The translations under genes were made by a program, and so were the position numbers. Shown piece after piece: positions 1 to 9,035 of a DNA stretch of 40,283 nucleotides. Each line of letters opens with the position of its first letter. Position 1 is the stretch's first letter. The stretch covers positions 1 through 40,283 of the IMG/VR virus record IMGVR_UViG_3300035698_017813. One strand, given 5' to 3'. The notes under the pieces are model-generated. The model made no database searches and was not told the DNA's origin. It saw only the letters and a program-made list of their open reading frames with translations. The stretch comes from a virus.

Positions 1-1595
1 AGTATAACTACTGGCAGCATCTCCAAACCGGTTAGCTCTACGGATGTTGAAGTTACCAGTGGGTAAGTAGCATCGTCATAGATATATATCCAGTAGTAGA
101 ATTCACTACTCGGATCAGTATTGGCATGGTAAGTGGTCTGAAGAGCTCTTTCAGAAACAAATGTAGGTAGGTTAAATGAACTTGATAGCTGAGTTACTGC
201 TGGAACACCACTATTCGTATAGGTGTCATCAGTGATTGTCACAACACAGACCCGGGTTACATCAACCGTACCATCTGAGCTGTTGGATAGGTTTATCTGG
301 AACTTCTCAAAGTCATCCAAAAATATGTCAGCAGTAATGGGCACTATTATGTTCTGTACTTCACCAACGGTACCAGCGAAATTAAGTGTCCCAGCTACAC
401 CGTCGTAGTCAAGTCCTTCCATAGCTGTGATGTCAGCGAAGTCATAATCGACTGTGAATGCACCTGCAGCAGCGGTCTCTAACGTTACCGGTATCGTGGC
501 GTTGCCACTCTCTGTCACAGTAACATCATTCATTGTCAGCACTTTTCCATCATCATGCAGAATGGTGCAAGGCAACTGGCTCGGAGAAGACAGATCAACT
601 ACTTCATGTCCACCGGTAAGATTTGGCACATCGATAGAGATAACAAACCCTATACCAGACCCACTTGTCCTGTGGAATGCAGGAACTCCATCCACGAGTA
701 AAACAAAAAACTCGTCTGGGCCCACAACCGGATCGAGTATGTCTATCAACACATCAACCTCACTGGTACCAGCCAGCATATCTACTGATGCAATCTGAGT
801 GTAGTGAACACCATCAACTGCTGCACCTGTGTAAGACAGATTAATAGTCTGTGTCTGACCGGCTAACACCGGTCTGCTACTCTTTACTTTAAATGAGGCT
901 GTATCACCTGCAGTAGTGACACCTGATCCTACAATCCAGAAACTAGCCAGCTCACTATTCCTGAATATGTTGATGGTGTAGTCATCTGAATTAACGTTAT
1001 ATATGATGTTTCTGAGCTTGTAATCATCACGCACTACCAAGTAGGGATCTGTGAAAGTAAGTGTGTTGTTCCAGGGTTTATAGCCATGGGATGACTGAAG
1101 CGCATGCTTAAAGTGAAAGTCCTGCTTTACGAAACCACTAGAAGTTTTCAGTATGGTATTTGCAGGAGGAAACTCAGTATCAAGAGCTGAAGTTAGGGCA
1201 GTTGGATCAACCTCTGCTGCAGATATAGACATCTCAGGTAAACCATACACATACCCACCGGTAGGCTTATTACAGTAATTGTAATAGGCTCTTATTTCAG
1301 CTTTTGGTCTGAGGTACTCAATCATGTAGTTCGGGAAGAATGGGGTATCAGAATTGTGTGCAGCAAATATTGCTCTGATGATAGCTGCTTTCTGTACGTC
1401 TTCTGTATTTTGGTCGAACAGGGCTACAGAGCTCTTAGTAGTACTGACTATGGTTTCAGCCTCAATACCAATGAGTGAAAAACCCCACTCGACAGATGGT
1501 AGTATGACAAGATCCCATGCAGCTCCAAGGGCAGATCCAGGATCGGTAACTGCTACTTCTACTACTTCAACGATACCCTCGAGCACACCACTCAT
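1..1595 (-). CDS. Virion protein with Calx-beta domain(s), 3' end cut by window
   Basis: The frame is open from an ATG at 1593-1595 to the window edge, giving at least 531 residues with no stop. The ATG overlaps the stop of the gene before it (ATGA), which fixes the start. Residues about 355-458 form a clear Calx-beta domain: VTVTESGN at the start, the acidic DYDFADITAMEGLDYDG stretch and a closing TITDD. Residues about 228-305 look like a second, weaker copy. The first 200 residues match nothing I know. Calx-beta modules are Ca-binding beta sandwiches found in adhesins and some phage virion proteins. The position at the end of the capsid/tail operon suggests a structural or tail-associated protein; the exact role is unknown. 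Confidence 0.85.
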   Translation of the reverse strand, partial: MSGVLEGIVEVVEVAVTDPGSALGAAWDLVILPSVEWGFSLIGIEAETIVSTTKSSVALFDQNTEDVQKAAIIRAIFAAHNSDTPFFPNYMIEYLRPKAEIRAYYNYCNKPTGGYVYGLPEMSISAAEVDPTALTSALDTEFPPANTILKTSSGFVKQDFHFKHALQSSHGYKPWNNTLTFTDPYLVVRDDYKLRNIIYNVNSDDYTINIFRNSELASFWIVGSGVTTAGDTASFKVKSSRPVLAGQTQTINLSYTGAAVDGVHYTQIASVDMLAGTSEVDVLIDILDPVVGPDEFFVLLVDGVPAFHRTSGSGIGFVISIDVPNLTGGHEVVDLSSPSQLPCTILHDDGKVLTMNDVTVTESGNATIPVTLETAAAGAFTVDYDFADITAMEGLDYDGVAGTLNFAGTVGEVQNIIVPITADIFLDDFEKFQINLSNSSDGTVDVTRVCVVTITDDTYTNSGVPAVTQLSSSFNLPTFVSERALQTTYHANTDPSSEFYYWIYIYDDATYPLVTSTSVELTGLEMLPVVI

Positions 1596-2077
1596 ATGGT
1601 AATACCTCTCTTTTCGTACAGATCTGTAAACCGTTTCATGAGTTGGTCAACTCTAATAACCAGAGGTGCTTTACTGTTGGCCTGGTGACGTTTGATTGAA
1701 GTTATAGTGAGCATACTTTTGTACTCACCGATTTCTTTACCTGGGTGCAGTTGAAAATCAAGCTTGAAGACTTTGGGGTCTATCTTAGTGAACACGAAAT
1801 TGAATAATGCACCTAGCTTTAAAGGCTCCTGTTTGCCATAAAGCACAACTCCTTCAGCAAATAAGTCGCTCTTCTTTTTGTAATAAATATAGCTGCTGTC
1901 ATCTTCCAAGCTGAAAGCTGTACCGTCTAAAACACATTCAGTCATCCTGGCTACATACTCTTGATGCTCAGCTTCAGGGACTATTTCCTTAACTTTATCA
2001 AAATGAGGGGGTATATCATCGAAGGTGCACTGCTTGATACTTTGTGATTTACCAAACAGGTCATTGCTCATCATCAC
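1592..2077 (-). CDS. Unknown 161-residue protein downstream of the ketosynthase
   Basis: The start overlaps the ketosynthase stop and the stop overlaps the next ATG, so it is translationally coupled on both sides. No domain is recognised with certainty. The C-terminal half (residues about 90-161) alternates beta-like strands and ends in an LYEKRGI stretch, which resembles the last helix of GNAT acyl/acetyltransferases, but the acetyl-CoA loop is not evident. Because it follows an ACP and a ketosynthase, an acyl-transfer role is tempting but is only inference. ATGs at 2074 and 2071 are alternative starts. Confidence 0.75.
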   Translation of the reverse strand: MMMSNDLFGKSQSIKQCTFDDIPPHFDKVKEIVPEAEHQEYVARMTECVLDGTAFSLEDDSSYIYYKKKSDLFAEGVVLYGKQEPLKLGALFNFVFTKIDPKVFKLDFQLHPGKEIGEYKSMLTITSIKRHQANSKAPLVIRVDQLMKRFTDLYEKRGITI

Positions 2078-2904
2078 TTGGCTAACGTGAAAGAGCCGTA
2101 AACTCCTCCAACCCCATTGGCTGTAACTAATATGTTGCCCTTGATTTCTGGATCATCTAAAACCATACACGTTTCCACCAATGAGCTGACACCTTGTGTG
2201 TGCCCTATCATGCCCTTGTATTTTAAGTTAGCTCCTAGTTTAGCAAGTCCTGCTTCGGCTGTCTCATTGGAACTGGTGCCGGTTCCGTGCAGCTTTACGA
2301 AATCTACAGGGTAACCAGGGGAGAGTGAGCTTATCTGCTCTCGAGTAAAGTGGAATGGGTTCTTGTTGAATGCAAACTTCCATTTGGCATCAGTGATCTG
2401 TTTACCTTTGCGTAAGCGCATATAGACAAATGCGTCACCACAGGTGATATCGATTAAGAGCTCTTTAAATAGCCTCATAGTTTCCAGTGTGGTTCGTTCC
2501 CCACCGATGATTATGACTTCATCTACAACGCCTTCATACAGTAATCGATCGGCTTCATATATGGCTTGGATACCTGCTGCACAGGTTCCTGTCATGATGT
2601 CCACCTTGACCAGGTGTTCCAGATTCTTAAAAGTATATGCCCACTCGTGAGCCAGGTAGAAACTACCAGACTTTAGCATGGGGGATAGTTTGTCCATGTT
2701 GTTGGAGTTGAGACCCATCTCAGCTTGCGACGTAGTAAACCCATCTACATACAGAAATGCTGTAGGTCGAGTGAGTTCTATCTTTAAATCGGTGAGCTTT
2801 ATGAATTGTCGAGCTGAAGGCTTAGTCCTATCCAACTCCGGTATAGCTATATAACCTTCTCGAGCTTCGGTACCAGTGATGCTGTGATAATCGATAATCT
2901 GCAT
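2074..2904 (-). CDS. Compact beta-ketoacyl synthase-like protein
   Basis: This is a thiolase-fold condensing-enzyme homologue of 276 residues; ordinary FabB/FabF enzymes have about 410. The key motifs appear in the right order: TGTCAAG with nucleophile Cys108, KLHGTGT with His206, IGHTQG with His235, and a glycine-rich NGVGG at the C-terminus matching the GFGG loop. The Cys-His-His set typical of decarboxylating ketosynthases is therefore intact, which predicts C-C bond-forming activity on ACP-bound substrates. Much of the N-terminal half and cap region is missing. The gene starts inside the 3' end of the acyl carrier protein gene (58-base overlap), and its stop overlaps the next start. The natural partner is the ACP just upstream. 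The acyl product is unknown, as is whether the protein is an enzyme in the infected cell or part of the particle. Confidence 0.85.
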   Translation of the reverse strand: MQIIDYHSITGTEAREGYIAIPELDRTKPSARQFIKLTDLKIELTRPTAFLYVDGFTTSQAEMGLNSNNMDKLSPMLKSGSFYLAHEWAYTFKNLEHLVKVDIMTGTCAAGIQAIYEADRLLYEGVVDEVIIIGGERTTLETMRLFKELLIDITCGDAFVYMRLRKGKQITDAKWKFAFNKNPFHFTREQISSLSPGYPVDFVKLHGTGTSSNETAEAGLAKLGANLKYKGMIGHTQGVSSLVETCMVLDDPEIKGNILVTANGVGGVYGSFTLAK

Positions 2905-3134
2905 TTGTTTATTAACTCTTTCACGGTTAAATTTGGGATATCCAAAGCCTCTAGAGCCTCAGCACCTTCCATGTCTACTGGCAGAAACGGGTAATCGCTT
3001 TCCAGTGTGACGATAGTTAAAAGGGTGCCTAAGCTGTCGAGCTCACTATCTGTGAACATACTTTTTATGGTGACGGGAACTCCCTTCTCGTCATCAATAA
3101 TTTCATTCAATCTATCCAGTATTTCTTTTTTCAT
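2847..3134 (-). CDS. Acyl carrier protein-like
   Basis: The product is 95 residues long, close to the 75-90 of bacterial ACPs. It contains the DSL signature (Asp33-Ser34-Leu35); Ser34 would carry the 4'-phosphopantetheine arm. The protein is acidic and helical, and a tail of about 20 residues beyond the usual last helix is encoded in the region overlapping the ketosynthase start. The ATG overlaps the stop of the preceding structural gene (TAATG). It probably needs a host phosphopantetheinyl transferase, since none is visible in the window. Its role would be to hold acyl chains for the adjacent ketosynthase. A non-modified structural role is an alternative. Confidence 0.85.
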   Translation of the reverse strand: MKKEILDRLNEIIDDEKGVPVTIKSMFTDSELDSLGTLLTIVTLESDYPFLPVDMEGAEALEALDIPNLTVKELINKCRLSIITASLVPKLEKVI

Positions 3135-4069
3135 TATGGGGCTTCATCAAAAGATTCAGCATCAGGAGTTTCAGCAATAGTCTGTATCTCAACTCTGGCT
3201 TGTGGGAACACATCGAAGCTGTCTAGAATGTTCTGAGATAGCTGGTCGATCGCACCATCTTGAGTTGCTTCTGGGGTGTTTGCAACACCGGTAATTGACA
3301 GATTAACAGCATAGCCTTCGAGCATAAGCTTGAGAACTTTCTGCTTAGTGTCATTAGCAAAACCAAGAGTTTGAGCTTCCATGAGAGCTTCTTTTCTACC
3401 CAGTTGACCCAGGGTGTTAGCTTCCACGTTCCCTAACTCAGTTACAGTTTTCTGGATCATGTTGAGGTTCTGGCTGCCCTTCACTACAGTATCAGCTGCG
3501 GTGTTAGCAATTGTTGCGGTAGATTCCAGATCCTTTCTGACAGTACCGGCTACAACTTCCAGCTCTTGATCAGCTATAAGTGAAGTTTCTTGTAGTGTTT
3601 TATCATACTGGGCTTTAGCCATTCCTGCCGTAGGAGTAACTACGTTAGTAGCCTCAGTCAGCGTTTGCTGTTCTATAAGAATGGTCTCTTTCTGAGCCTT
3701 TAGGACATGTTTGTTATTTAGGATATTCTTACGGACTGTATCCGCCTCAGAGGAGATAACCTGCTCATAGGCTGATGCTGTTTGAGCTATCACTAGATCT
3801 GTTTTTTCCTCCTCCTGGATGATCTGTTTACTCAACAAATCAGCTTGTAGGCCAGAAGTCTGCTCTTGCATAATGAAGGCTAGGGAGTTCTGCAGTACTG
3901 CCTGCATAGATCCCAGGTACACCGTGGCGTAGTCAGAACCTGTCAATCTCCCTTCTTGAAATTGAGACTCTATTCGACGCTCTACAGCCTGGATTAGTAT
4001 ATCGAATGCACCGGTACCGATTGTATCATCAGTGCCGTTCGTTAAATCAGTAATTACAATATCGGTCAT
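3134..4069 (-). CDS. Coiled-coil virion protein, perhaps N4 gp54-like
   Basis: This is a 311-residue protein rich in Ala, Gln, Thr and Glu, with long helical heptad-like stretches over residues about 60-250 and few aromatics. Such alpha-helical proteins sit between the capsid and virion-polymerase genes in N4-like phages, where N4 gp54 is a minor structural protein of the head-tail region. Its equivalence to gp54 rests on position and composition only. The stop overlaps the start of the ACP gene. It is likely assembled in the particle as an internal or connector protein. Confidence 0.75.
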   Translation of the reverse strand: MTDIVITDLTNGTDDTIGTGAFDILIQAVERRIESQFQEGRLTGSDYATVYLGSMQAVLQNSLAFIMQEQTSGLQADLLSKQIIQEEEKTDLVIAQTASAYEQVISSEADTVRKNILNNKHVLKAQKETILIEQQTLTEATNVVTPTAGMAKAQYDKTLQETSLIADQELEVVAGTVRKDLESTATIANTAADTVVKGSQNLNMIQKTVTELGNVEANTLGQLGRKEALMEAQTLGFANDTKQKVLKLMLEGYAVNLSITGVANTPEATQDGAIDQLSQNILDSFDVFPQARVEIQTIAETPDAESFDEAP

Positions 4070-4077
4070 GGTAGATC

Positions 4078-4410
4078 CTATAGTCGGCTGCTGGCTACTT
4101 TCTTTTGTGTAAAAGTGTCGTTAACAGCTATTGGTAATATGTGTTCGTAGTAAACATAGTGAATAGTACCTAACCCACTGGTTAAGGCAATAGACCATAC
4201 GCCAAGTGAAGTAGGGGTAAATCTGTAGGTAACATACCCGTCAGTTGTTGTGGTTGGGGGCAGAAAGTCATCTGAGACAATAGCACTATCAACATAAGTC
4301 TGGTTTCCCTCCGGGTCTTTAATGACAACATCCCACTCCTCCAGAACATAAGTTTTCATGGTGGAGAGGATTTTCCAGTTAACCTCGAGCTCAATATTTA
4401 TTAAGTACAT
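4078..4410 (-). CDS. Small beta-sandwich structural protein (paralogue of the 9036-9728 N-terminus)
   Basis: The 110 residues match the N-terminal part of the gene at 9036-9728. Both begin MYL(I/L)N followed by an acidic E.E..W stretch, share the motif DPEG..TY.D..I around residues 33-45, and end the shared part with a beta-rich segment. The fold is predicted all-beta, like small baseplate or fibre-adaptor domains. It lies directly after the 1208-residue spike-like gene, so it may be an adaptor or attachment domain for an appendage. No enzyme motif is seen. Confidence 0.75.
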   Translation of the reverse strand: MYLINIELEVNWKILSTMKTYVLEEWDVVIKDPEGNQTYVDSAIVSDDFLPPTTTTDGYVTYRFTPTSLGVWSIALTSGLGTIHYVYYEHILPIAVNDTFTQKKVASSRL

Positions 4411-4413
4411 AAA

Positions 4414-7400
4414 TTACTCGTATGTAAGACTAATAGCCTGAATAGTGAGAGTCTTAGTAGCGTCAGCAGCAGCATACCTCAGAATTCCTTGGTAAGGGTT
4501 CAGTGAGTACTCACCTGACACTAATACAGTGCCAGTATCCTCATCACCTATTCTGGTAGCTTCAACTCCATCAATTTGGAGTTTGAAATTAGTTCCATCT
4601 AGCTTCCTGAAAGCATTTCTGTATGGTCCTGTAGTACCACCATCGCCAACAACTGCATAATAATCTATAGGATTTTTCATAGAGTAAGCATAAGTGTACT
4701 CCCAACCAACCCTATCACCACCCCCATACAGCCATTGCATGTAGTAATCTACGATAGGTACTGCACCAGGTGCACTAGTGTAGAGGTTAGTTCTGCCTGT
4801 TGTTCTTAAAACGGAATCTACTATTACCGTACCATCTTTCATTATATATCCATATATGTGGTCAGTCTGGTTAGCCCCAGCCTCTACTATAACATCAAGA
4901 ATAGTGGCAACTATAGCCCCATTAACAACTACCTCGATTTGAAAAGCACGATCAGGTGTTATCATGCTATCCATGACCACCCCGACTGTGTAATCCAATG
5001 TTGTAAGGGCTGACCCTATTGTAGCTAAAGGTACAAAACCACCAGACATCTGGCCCCTTGAAGAATTATTATTCATGTAGGGGTCTAGTTTAAAGTACCC
5101 TTGAATACCATCCATACCATCAATTGTATTGATCCTGGACAAATCAGGCCACGATGGAGTATTGGCAAATATTGCTGGGGTAAGTGATCGTTGGCCTTTA
5201 TCCCAGACATCTTGGGGACCAGAAGTATTACTAGCCCATTGTTGGTAGAGACTTGAAATGTAAGGACGGTTTGCTGTGAGATCCTGAAGATCTGTGGAAG
5301 TACCACTAATATTATATAAGGCAGCTGTGATTATTGGTGGCAGCACTGGTGTACTAGACAGCACTACAGATGACGTATCTTTGGTGGCTGTTATAAAATA
5401 TATAGTCCAATCTATATCAAACGACACAGCTCCATCTTGTTGGATACCATCACATATGGTTGTGGTGTAGTAGTCTGTTGACTCAAATGTGTCTGCACCT
5501 GCGTTATCATCAAAAGATATCTCTAACCCATCGATAAGAACTTCACTGCCTGCGTGAATAGTTTTTCTACCCACATGGTTTTTAACCCAAGCTCCACCAT
5601 CCCAACCGTAAGTAGGGAAGGTATGAAAACGGCTCTCACTTGCCAAAGCACCACCATCATTGGTGTACTCAGGATAGAGAGAGATGTGTACCATAGCTCC
5701 TAACATAGTGTCATTAAGGTCAGTATCATTGGTAACATTGCTGAAAAAGCCAATACCCATACCATTACCTAAAGCCTGTATGGAGGAATATAACCGACCA
5801 CCAATATTGTAGGATGTCCAACCATCTACAGATAAATCACTCATCTTGATTTGTATGGTTGACACGCCGGAAACTTCTTGTGGATCAACATGGTTCCAAT
5901 CCTGACCTGGACCTGTTTGATACTGTAATACCTCTTCACCAAGGGAGTTCAGTAAAAATGTGGCAGTACGAGGGTTTAATGCCTGGTTTCTATCATTGGA
6001 TACTACGGTTGCTGTAGCGGTATTAAAATCATAATAGTAAGGGTGCCCAAGCACTGCTGTACGTGTATTTTTCCTTCCTACAATAAACCACCTGCTGGTT
6101 GTTGGGCTGCACTTAAAAAGATTACAGTAGGTTAAAGAATTTTCCTCATTAGCGTACATACCAGTATTGTTCATATGGGTATCAGCTGTAGCTCCATACA
6201 CAGTCTGGTTAGTAATATGGTGTATATCCGCACTTTTAACTGCAGCTGCTGTAACAGCAGAATCGTCATACCACAGTGCGTATAGTAAATGGTTATATGT
6301 ATCAACCAGCTCGGCTACAACGACAGCTACATGGTTATCTACGTGGGTAGGATCTGCCTCCAATGCTTTAACCCTGGTTGGGTCAGCTGTCACATCTACA
6401 TGGTTGAATGAGGTTATTGACCAGTTGGCACCATCATCATCTGAGTAGTAAAGACCAGGTGTTGTACCATCAAAAAATGCCCACAATCTCCCAGCCAAAC
6501 CAAGTGATACACCATAGCAACCGGTTACGCCAGTAAGGCCAGGAATTGTGTCATTTATTATTCCTACAGATAGCCTATCCGCACTAAGTGAAAATAGTCC
6601 TACAACCCTGTCGGAAACCCAGATCACCCCAGCACTGCTGACTACGAAATCACCAGCGTTTGATATAGCCATTAGTGGAGTGGTGTCATTAGCTATTCTG
6701 ATACCAGATTGGTTACTAACACTGGCTATACATATCTCATCAGGTTGCAGACCAAGCACTGTGTCACTATCAATTACGTGCATAGTAGCTTTCTTGTATC
6801 GACCAAACAGACCCAAAGTGTGGTCAGTTAGCTTTCCACCATCCCACTCAAAACCTTCCATGTATACTGGACCATTATCACTGGAAAACCCAAATAAGGT
6901 CTCCCACTGGTTAGAGTGATTAGGCCCTTTGAATCCTATGATAGGGCGGTACTGAAAACTGTATGTTCCAACACCAACACCACCTGTCGTATCAATAGTA
7001 ACTCTTAAGTACTTAGCGATATCTGGGTCAGTCCAACTGGACCCGTCAATAGATAATGTGCCCAATCCTGTCTGTGCTGTATCTGTTGCGAAGAAAGGAG
7101 AGGTGGCATTGTTTGAGTGCCCAAATATGTTCTGTACTCGTTCAGAGGGTAAAATATCAGGCAATATCTCAACACCAAATTTATTATGATTCGTGTTTGT
7201 AGCGAAGTAGCCGGAGTAAGGGAACATTGTATGGATAATACGACCAATAGAAGTACTGTTAACACCTACTACCCACTTGTACCCATTTTTAAAATCAGCA
7301 GCTACCCTGGCTGACGGTGCTGAAGTATTTGTAGCTGCCACAGTTCCATATCCAGGAGTCTGAGCAAAGTTGCACCTCTTATGCCCTCTAGGGTTAAACT

Positions 7401-8040
7401 TTGCTGCGGATATTGAAGCAGGGTAGTAAGATTGAAACGCTATCTCACCAGAGCTACCCAAATCTCCAAAAGCCCATCCTGCTATATGGTAGATGTCCTG
7501 TGGAGATGGACTTACAGAATATTTTGTAGGAAGAGTAGGATTTTCATCATACGCAACCTGTACCCGATAGAACACGTCAAGAGTTTCAGTTGTACTTTGG
7601 TTACAAGGAGTAGACAGCCATACCGCCATTTGTGGGTTTACACCAGTAGTGACAGTGGATTTTGTTACCCCGATAGTGTTTATAACCTTATCCTCAGCAG
7701 GTGCTGCAAAACGTTGTGCTAACTCCATTGAGTGCACACCTGAATTCCAATAGGTAATAAGAGGGGATGTTATTCCTGAAATATTAGAACCGATTTCTAC
7801 AACATCTGCCCTATCTATTGTTGATAAAAGTGATAACTCACGGGTTTGCCTACCTGGGTTTGCCTCAGACACAAATATATTATTACCTATTGATTGAGAA
7901 CCTGAGTAGTTGCTCAAGTTACCAGCTACTAGAAACTGCAATAGGTAATCTTGAGCGTGGTTGGTACCTTCCCATCTACCGGTTTCTTCTCCAGTATTAA
8001 TGTCTCTTTTAATCGCTAAGTATTTGCCTTCAAATTTCAT
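4414..8040 (-). CDS. Large tail spike or fibre-like protein
   Basis: At 1208 residues this is the largest gene in the window. It is rich in Thr, Ser, Gly, Asn and aromatics, has low Lys, and is beta-strand throughout, as in receptor-binding appendages. An Asp-box (BNR) motif, YYSDDDGANW, occurs at residues 531-540, preceded by strand repeats typical of a beta-propeller. The middle of the protein may therefore be a sialidase-like propeller; only one clear Asp-box was found. The last ~200 residues resemble a carbohydrate-binding beta sandwich. The N-terminus (MKFEGKYLAI) probably attaches to the particle. Host recognition is the most likely role. Confidence 0.8.
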   Translation of the reverse strand: MKFEGKYLAIKRDINTGEETGRWEGTNHAQDYLLQFLVAGNLSNYSGSQSIGNNIFVSEANPGRQTRELSLLSTIDRADVVEIGSNISGITSPLITYWNSGVHSMELAQRFAAPAEDKVINTIGVTKSTVTTGVNPQMAVWLSTPCNQSTTETLDVFYRVQVAYDENPTLPTKYSVSPSPQDIYHIAGWAFGDLGSSGEIAFQSYYPASISAAKFNPRGHKRCNFAQTPGYGTVAATNTSAPSARVAADFKNGYKWVVGVNSTSIGRIIHTMFPYSGYFATNTNHNKFGVEILPDILPSERVQNIFGHSNNATSPFFATDTAQTGLGTLSIDGSSWTDPDIAKYLRVTIDTTGGVGVGTYSFQYRPIIGFKGPNHSNQWETLFGFSSDNGPVYMEGFEWDGGKLTDHTLGLFGRYKKATMHVIDSDTVLGLQPDEICIASVSNQSGIRIANDTTPLMAISNAGDFVVSSAGVIWVSDRVVGLFSLSADRLSVGIINDTIPGLTGVTGCYGVSLGLAGRLWAFFDGTTPGLYYSDDDGANWSITSFNHVDVTADPTRVKALEADPTHVDNHVAVVVAELVDTYNHLLYALWYDDSAVTAAAVKSADIHHITNQTVYGATADTHMNNTGMYANEENSLTYCNLFKCSPTTSRWFIVGRKNTRTAVLGHPYYYDFNTATATVVSNDRNQALNPRTATFLLNSLGEEVLQYQTGPGQDWNHVDPQEVSGVSTIQIKMSDLSVDGWTSYNIGGRLYSSIQALGNGMGIGFFSNVTNDTDLNDTMLGAMVHISLYPEYTNDGGALASESRFHTFPTYGWDGGAWVKNHVGRKTIHAGSEVLIDGLEISFDDNAGADTFESTDYYTTTICDGIQQDGAVSFDIDWTIYFITATKDTSSVVLSSTPVLPPIITAALYNISGTSTDLQDLTANRPYISSLYQQWASNTSGPQDVWDKGQRSLTPAIFANTPSWPDLSRINTIDGMDGIQGYFKLDPYMNNNSSRGQMSGGFVPLATIGSALTTLDYTVGVVMDSMITPDRAFQIEVVVNGAIVATILDVIVEAGANQTDHIYGYIMKDGTVIVDSVLRTTGRTNLYTSAPGAVPIVDYYMQWLYGGGDRVGWEYTYAYSMKNPIDYYAVVGDGGTTGPYRNAFRKLDGTNFKLQIDGVEATRIGDEDTGTVLVSGEYSLNPYQGILRYAAADATKTLTIQAISLTYE

Positions 8041-8053
8041 GGTCTAAATGCCT

Positions 8054-9034
8054 TTAAAGTGGTGTTCCTATACCGGAGGGGTTAATCCGTACATAGCCGC
8101 TAATTGTACTTGTAGCTCCCCCTATTTTGTTCAACGTAGTAAGTTGTCCAGGATCATTGGCAACTATGTGAGTATACCGTATAAATGCTGAAATCTGTCC
8201 TACAGTACCACCTACATAATAGTCAGATGGTGTTGGTCTTCGTGTGATGTTGGAGAACCTAACAAGATTAGATAATGCTGCTGTTGTTCCCCCTTGTGGT
8301 ACTACATCATTGGTAACCTTATTGCTGCTGGTACCTTCTAAAATCCGATTAACAACACTATCAGAGTATATCTGGTTAATTGTTGGCACCCCATAAATAC
8401 ACCGGAAAATATAGTAACCAGGAGGCAGTTTATAGGTAGTAGGAAAAGGGTCATCATACAATGTATCTATGAGAACTAGATCTTCTTCAATATAGCCTGA
8501 TACCTCATATATCTCTATCGAAGTTATATCACCTGCAAAAGTATCAGACTGATCTGGAACTGTGTAGTAAACCTCAGCACCAACCGAAAATTGTACTTCG
8601 GGGGTGATAGTCCCATCTAACGAAGGTGTGATTACAATAACCTGCTTATCCGTAAATAAGATAGTGTTTATATCATCATATTTTCTAGGGGCAGCACCAC
8701 CAAACCTTTTAAGATTAGTAGTTGGTGTGTGGTACACATAAGTATCATGGTACTTTTCTGTATTAAGACCCCTATCTACATAGTGCCTAAACACTTTATC
8801 TGTGTTCTCAGAATATGTGTAAACTTTTGTGAAGGCATCTAAGTCTGTGATTATTACAGGCTTACCTTTAATCTGCTCATAGTCATCGACTAGTGAAACA
8901 TTTAACAGGTTGGTGTAGTCGTTTAATTTGTAGGGCAAGTAGATAAACATGCCCGGGCATATTATGTACTGATCTTCGGTTTCCAACGGGCATATGCTGC
9001 GACGTTTGTTGGATTGAACAACATGGAAAGGCAT
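8054..9034 (-). CDS. Hypothetical structural protein, 326 residues
   Basis: The gene lies between the spike-like gene and the 230-residue beta protein, separated by only a few bases. The product is beta-rich with many Tyr, Thr and Ile residues and no signal peptide. Residues about 160-230 (PGYYIFRCIYG region) look like an Ig/FnIII-type sandwich. No family is recognised. Position in the late operon between capsid and spike genes suggests a tail or appendage component. Confidence 0.75.
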   Translation of the reverse strand: MPFHVVQSNKRRSICPLETEDQYIICPGMFIYLPYKLNDYTNLLNVSLVDDYEQIKGKPVIITDLDAFTKVYTYSENTDKVFRHYVDRGLNTEKYHDTYVYHTPTTNLKRFGGAAPRKYDDINTILFTDKQVIVITPSLDGTITPEVQFSVGAEVYYTVPDQSDTFAGDITSIEIYEVSGYIEEDLVLIDTLYDDPFPTTYKLPPGYYIFRCIYGVPTINQIYSDSVVNRILEGTSSNKVTNDVVPQGGTTAALSNLVRFSNITRRPTPSDYYVGGTVGQISAFIRYTHIVANDPGQLTTLNKIGGATSTISGYVRINPSGIGTPL

Positions 9035-9035
9035 A

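Noticed and set aside
6167-6919. Plus-strand open frames across the spike gene
   Set aside because: Antisense to a long, clearly structured gene; no ribosome sites and Ser/Thr-rich low-information translations.
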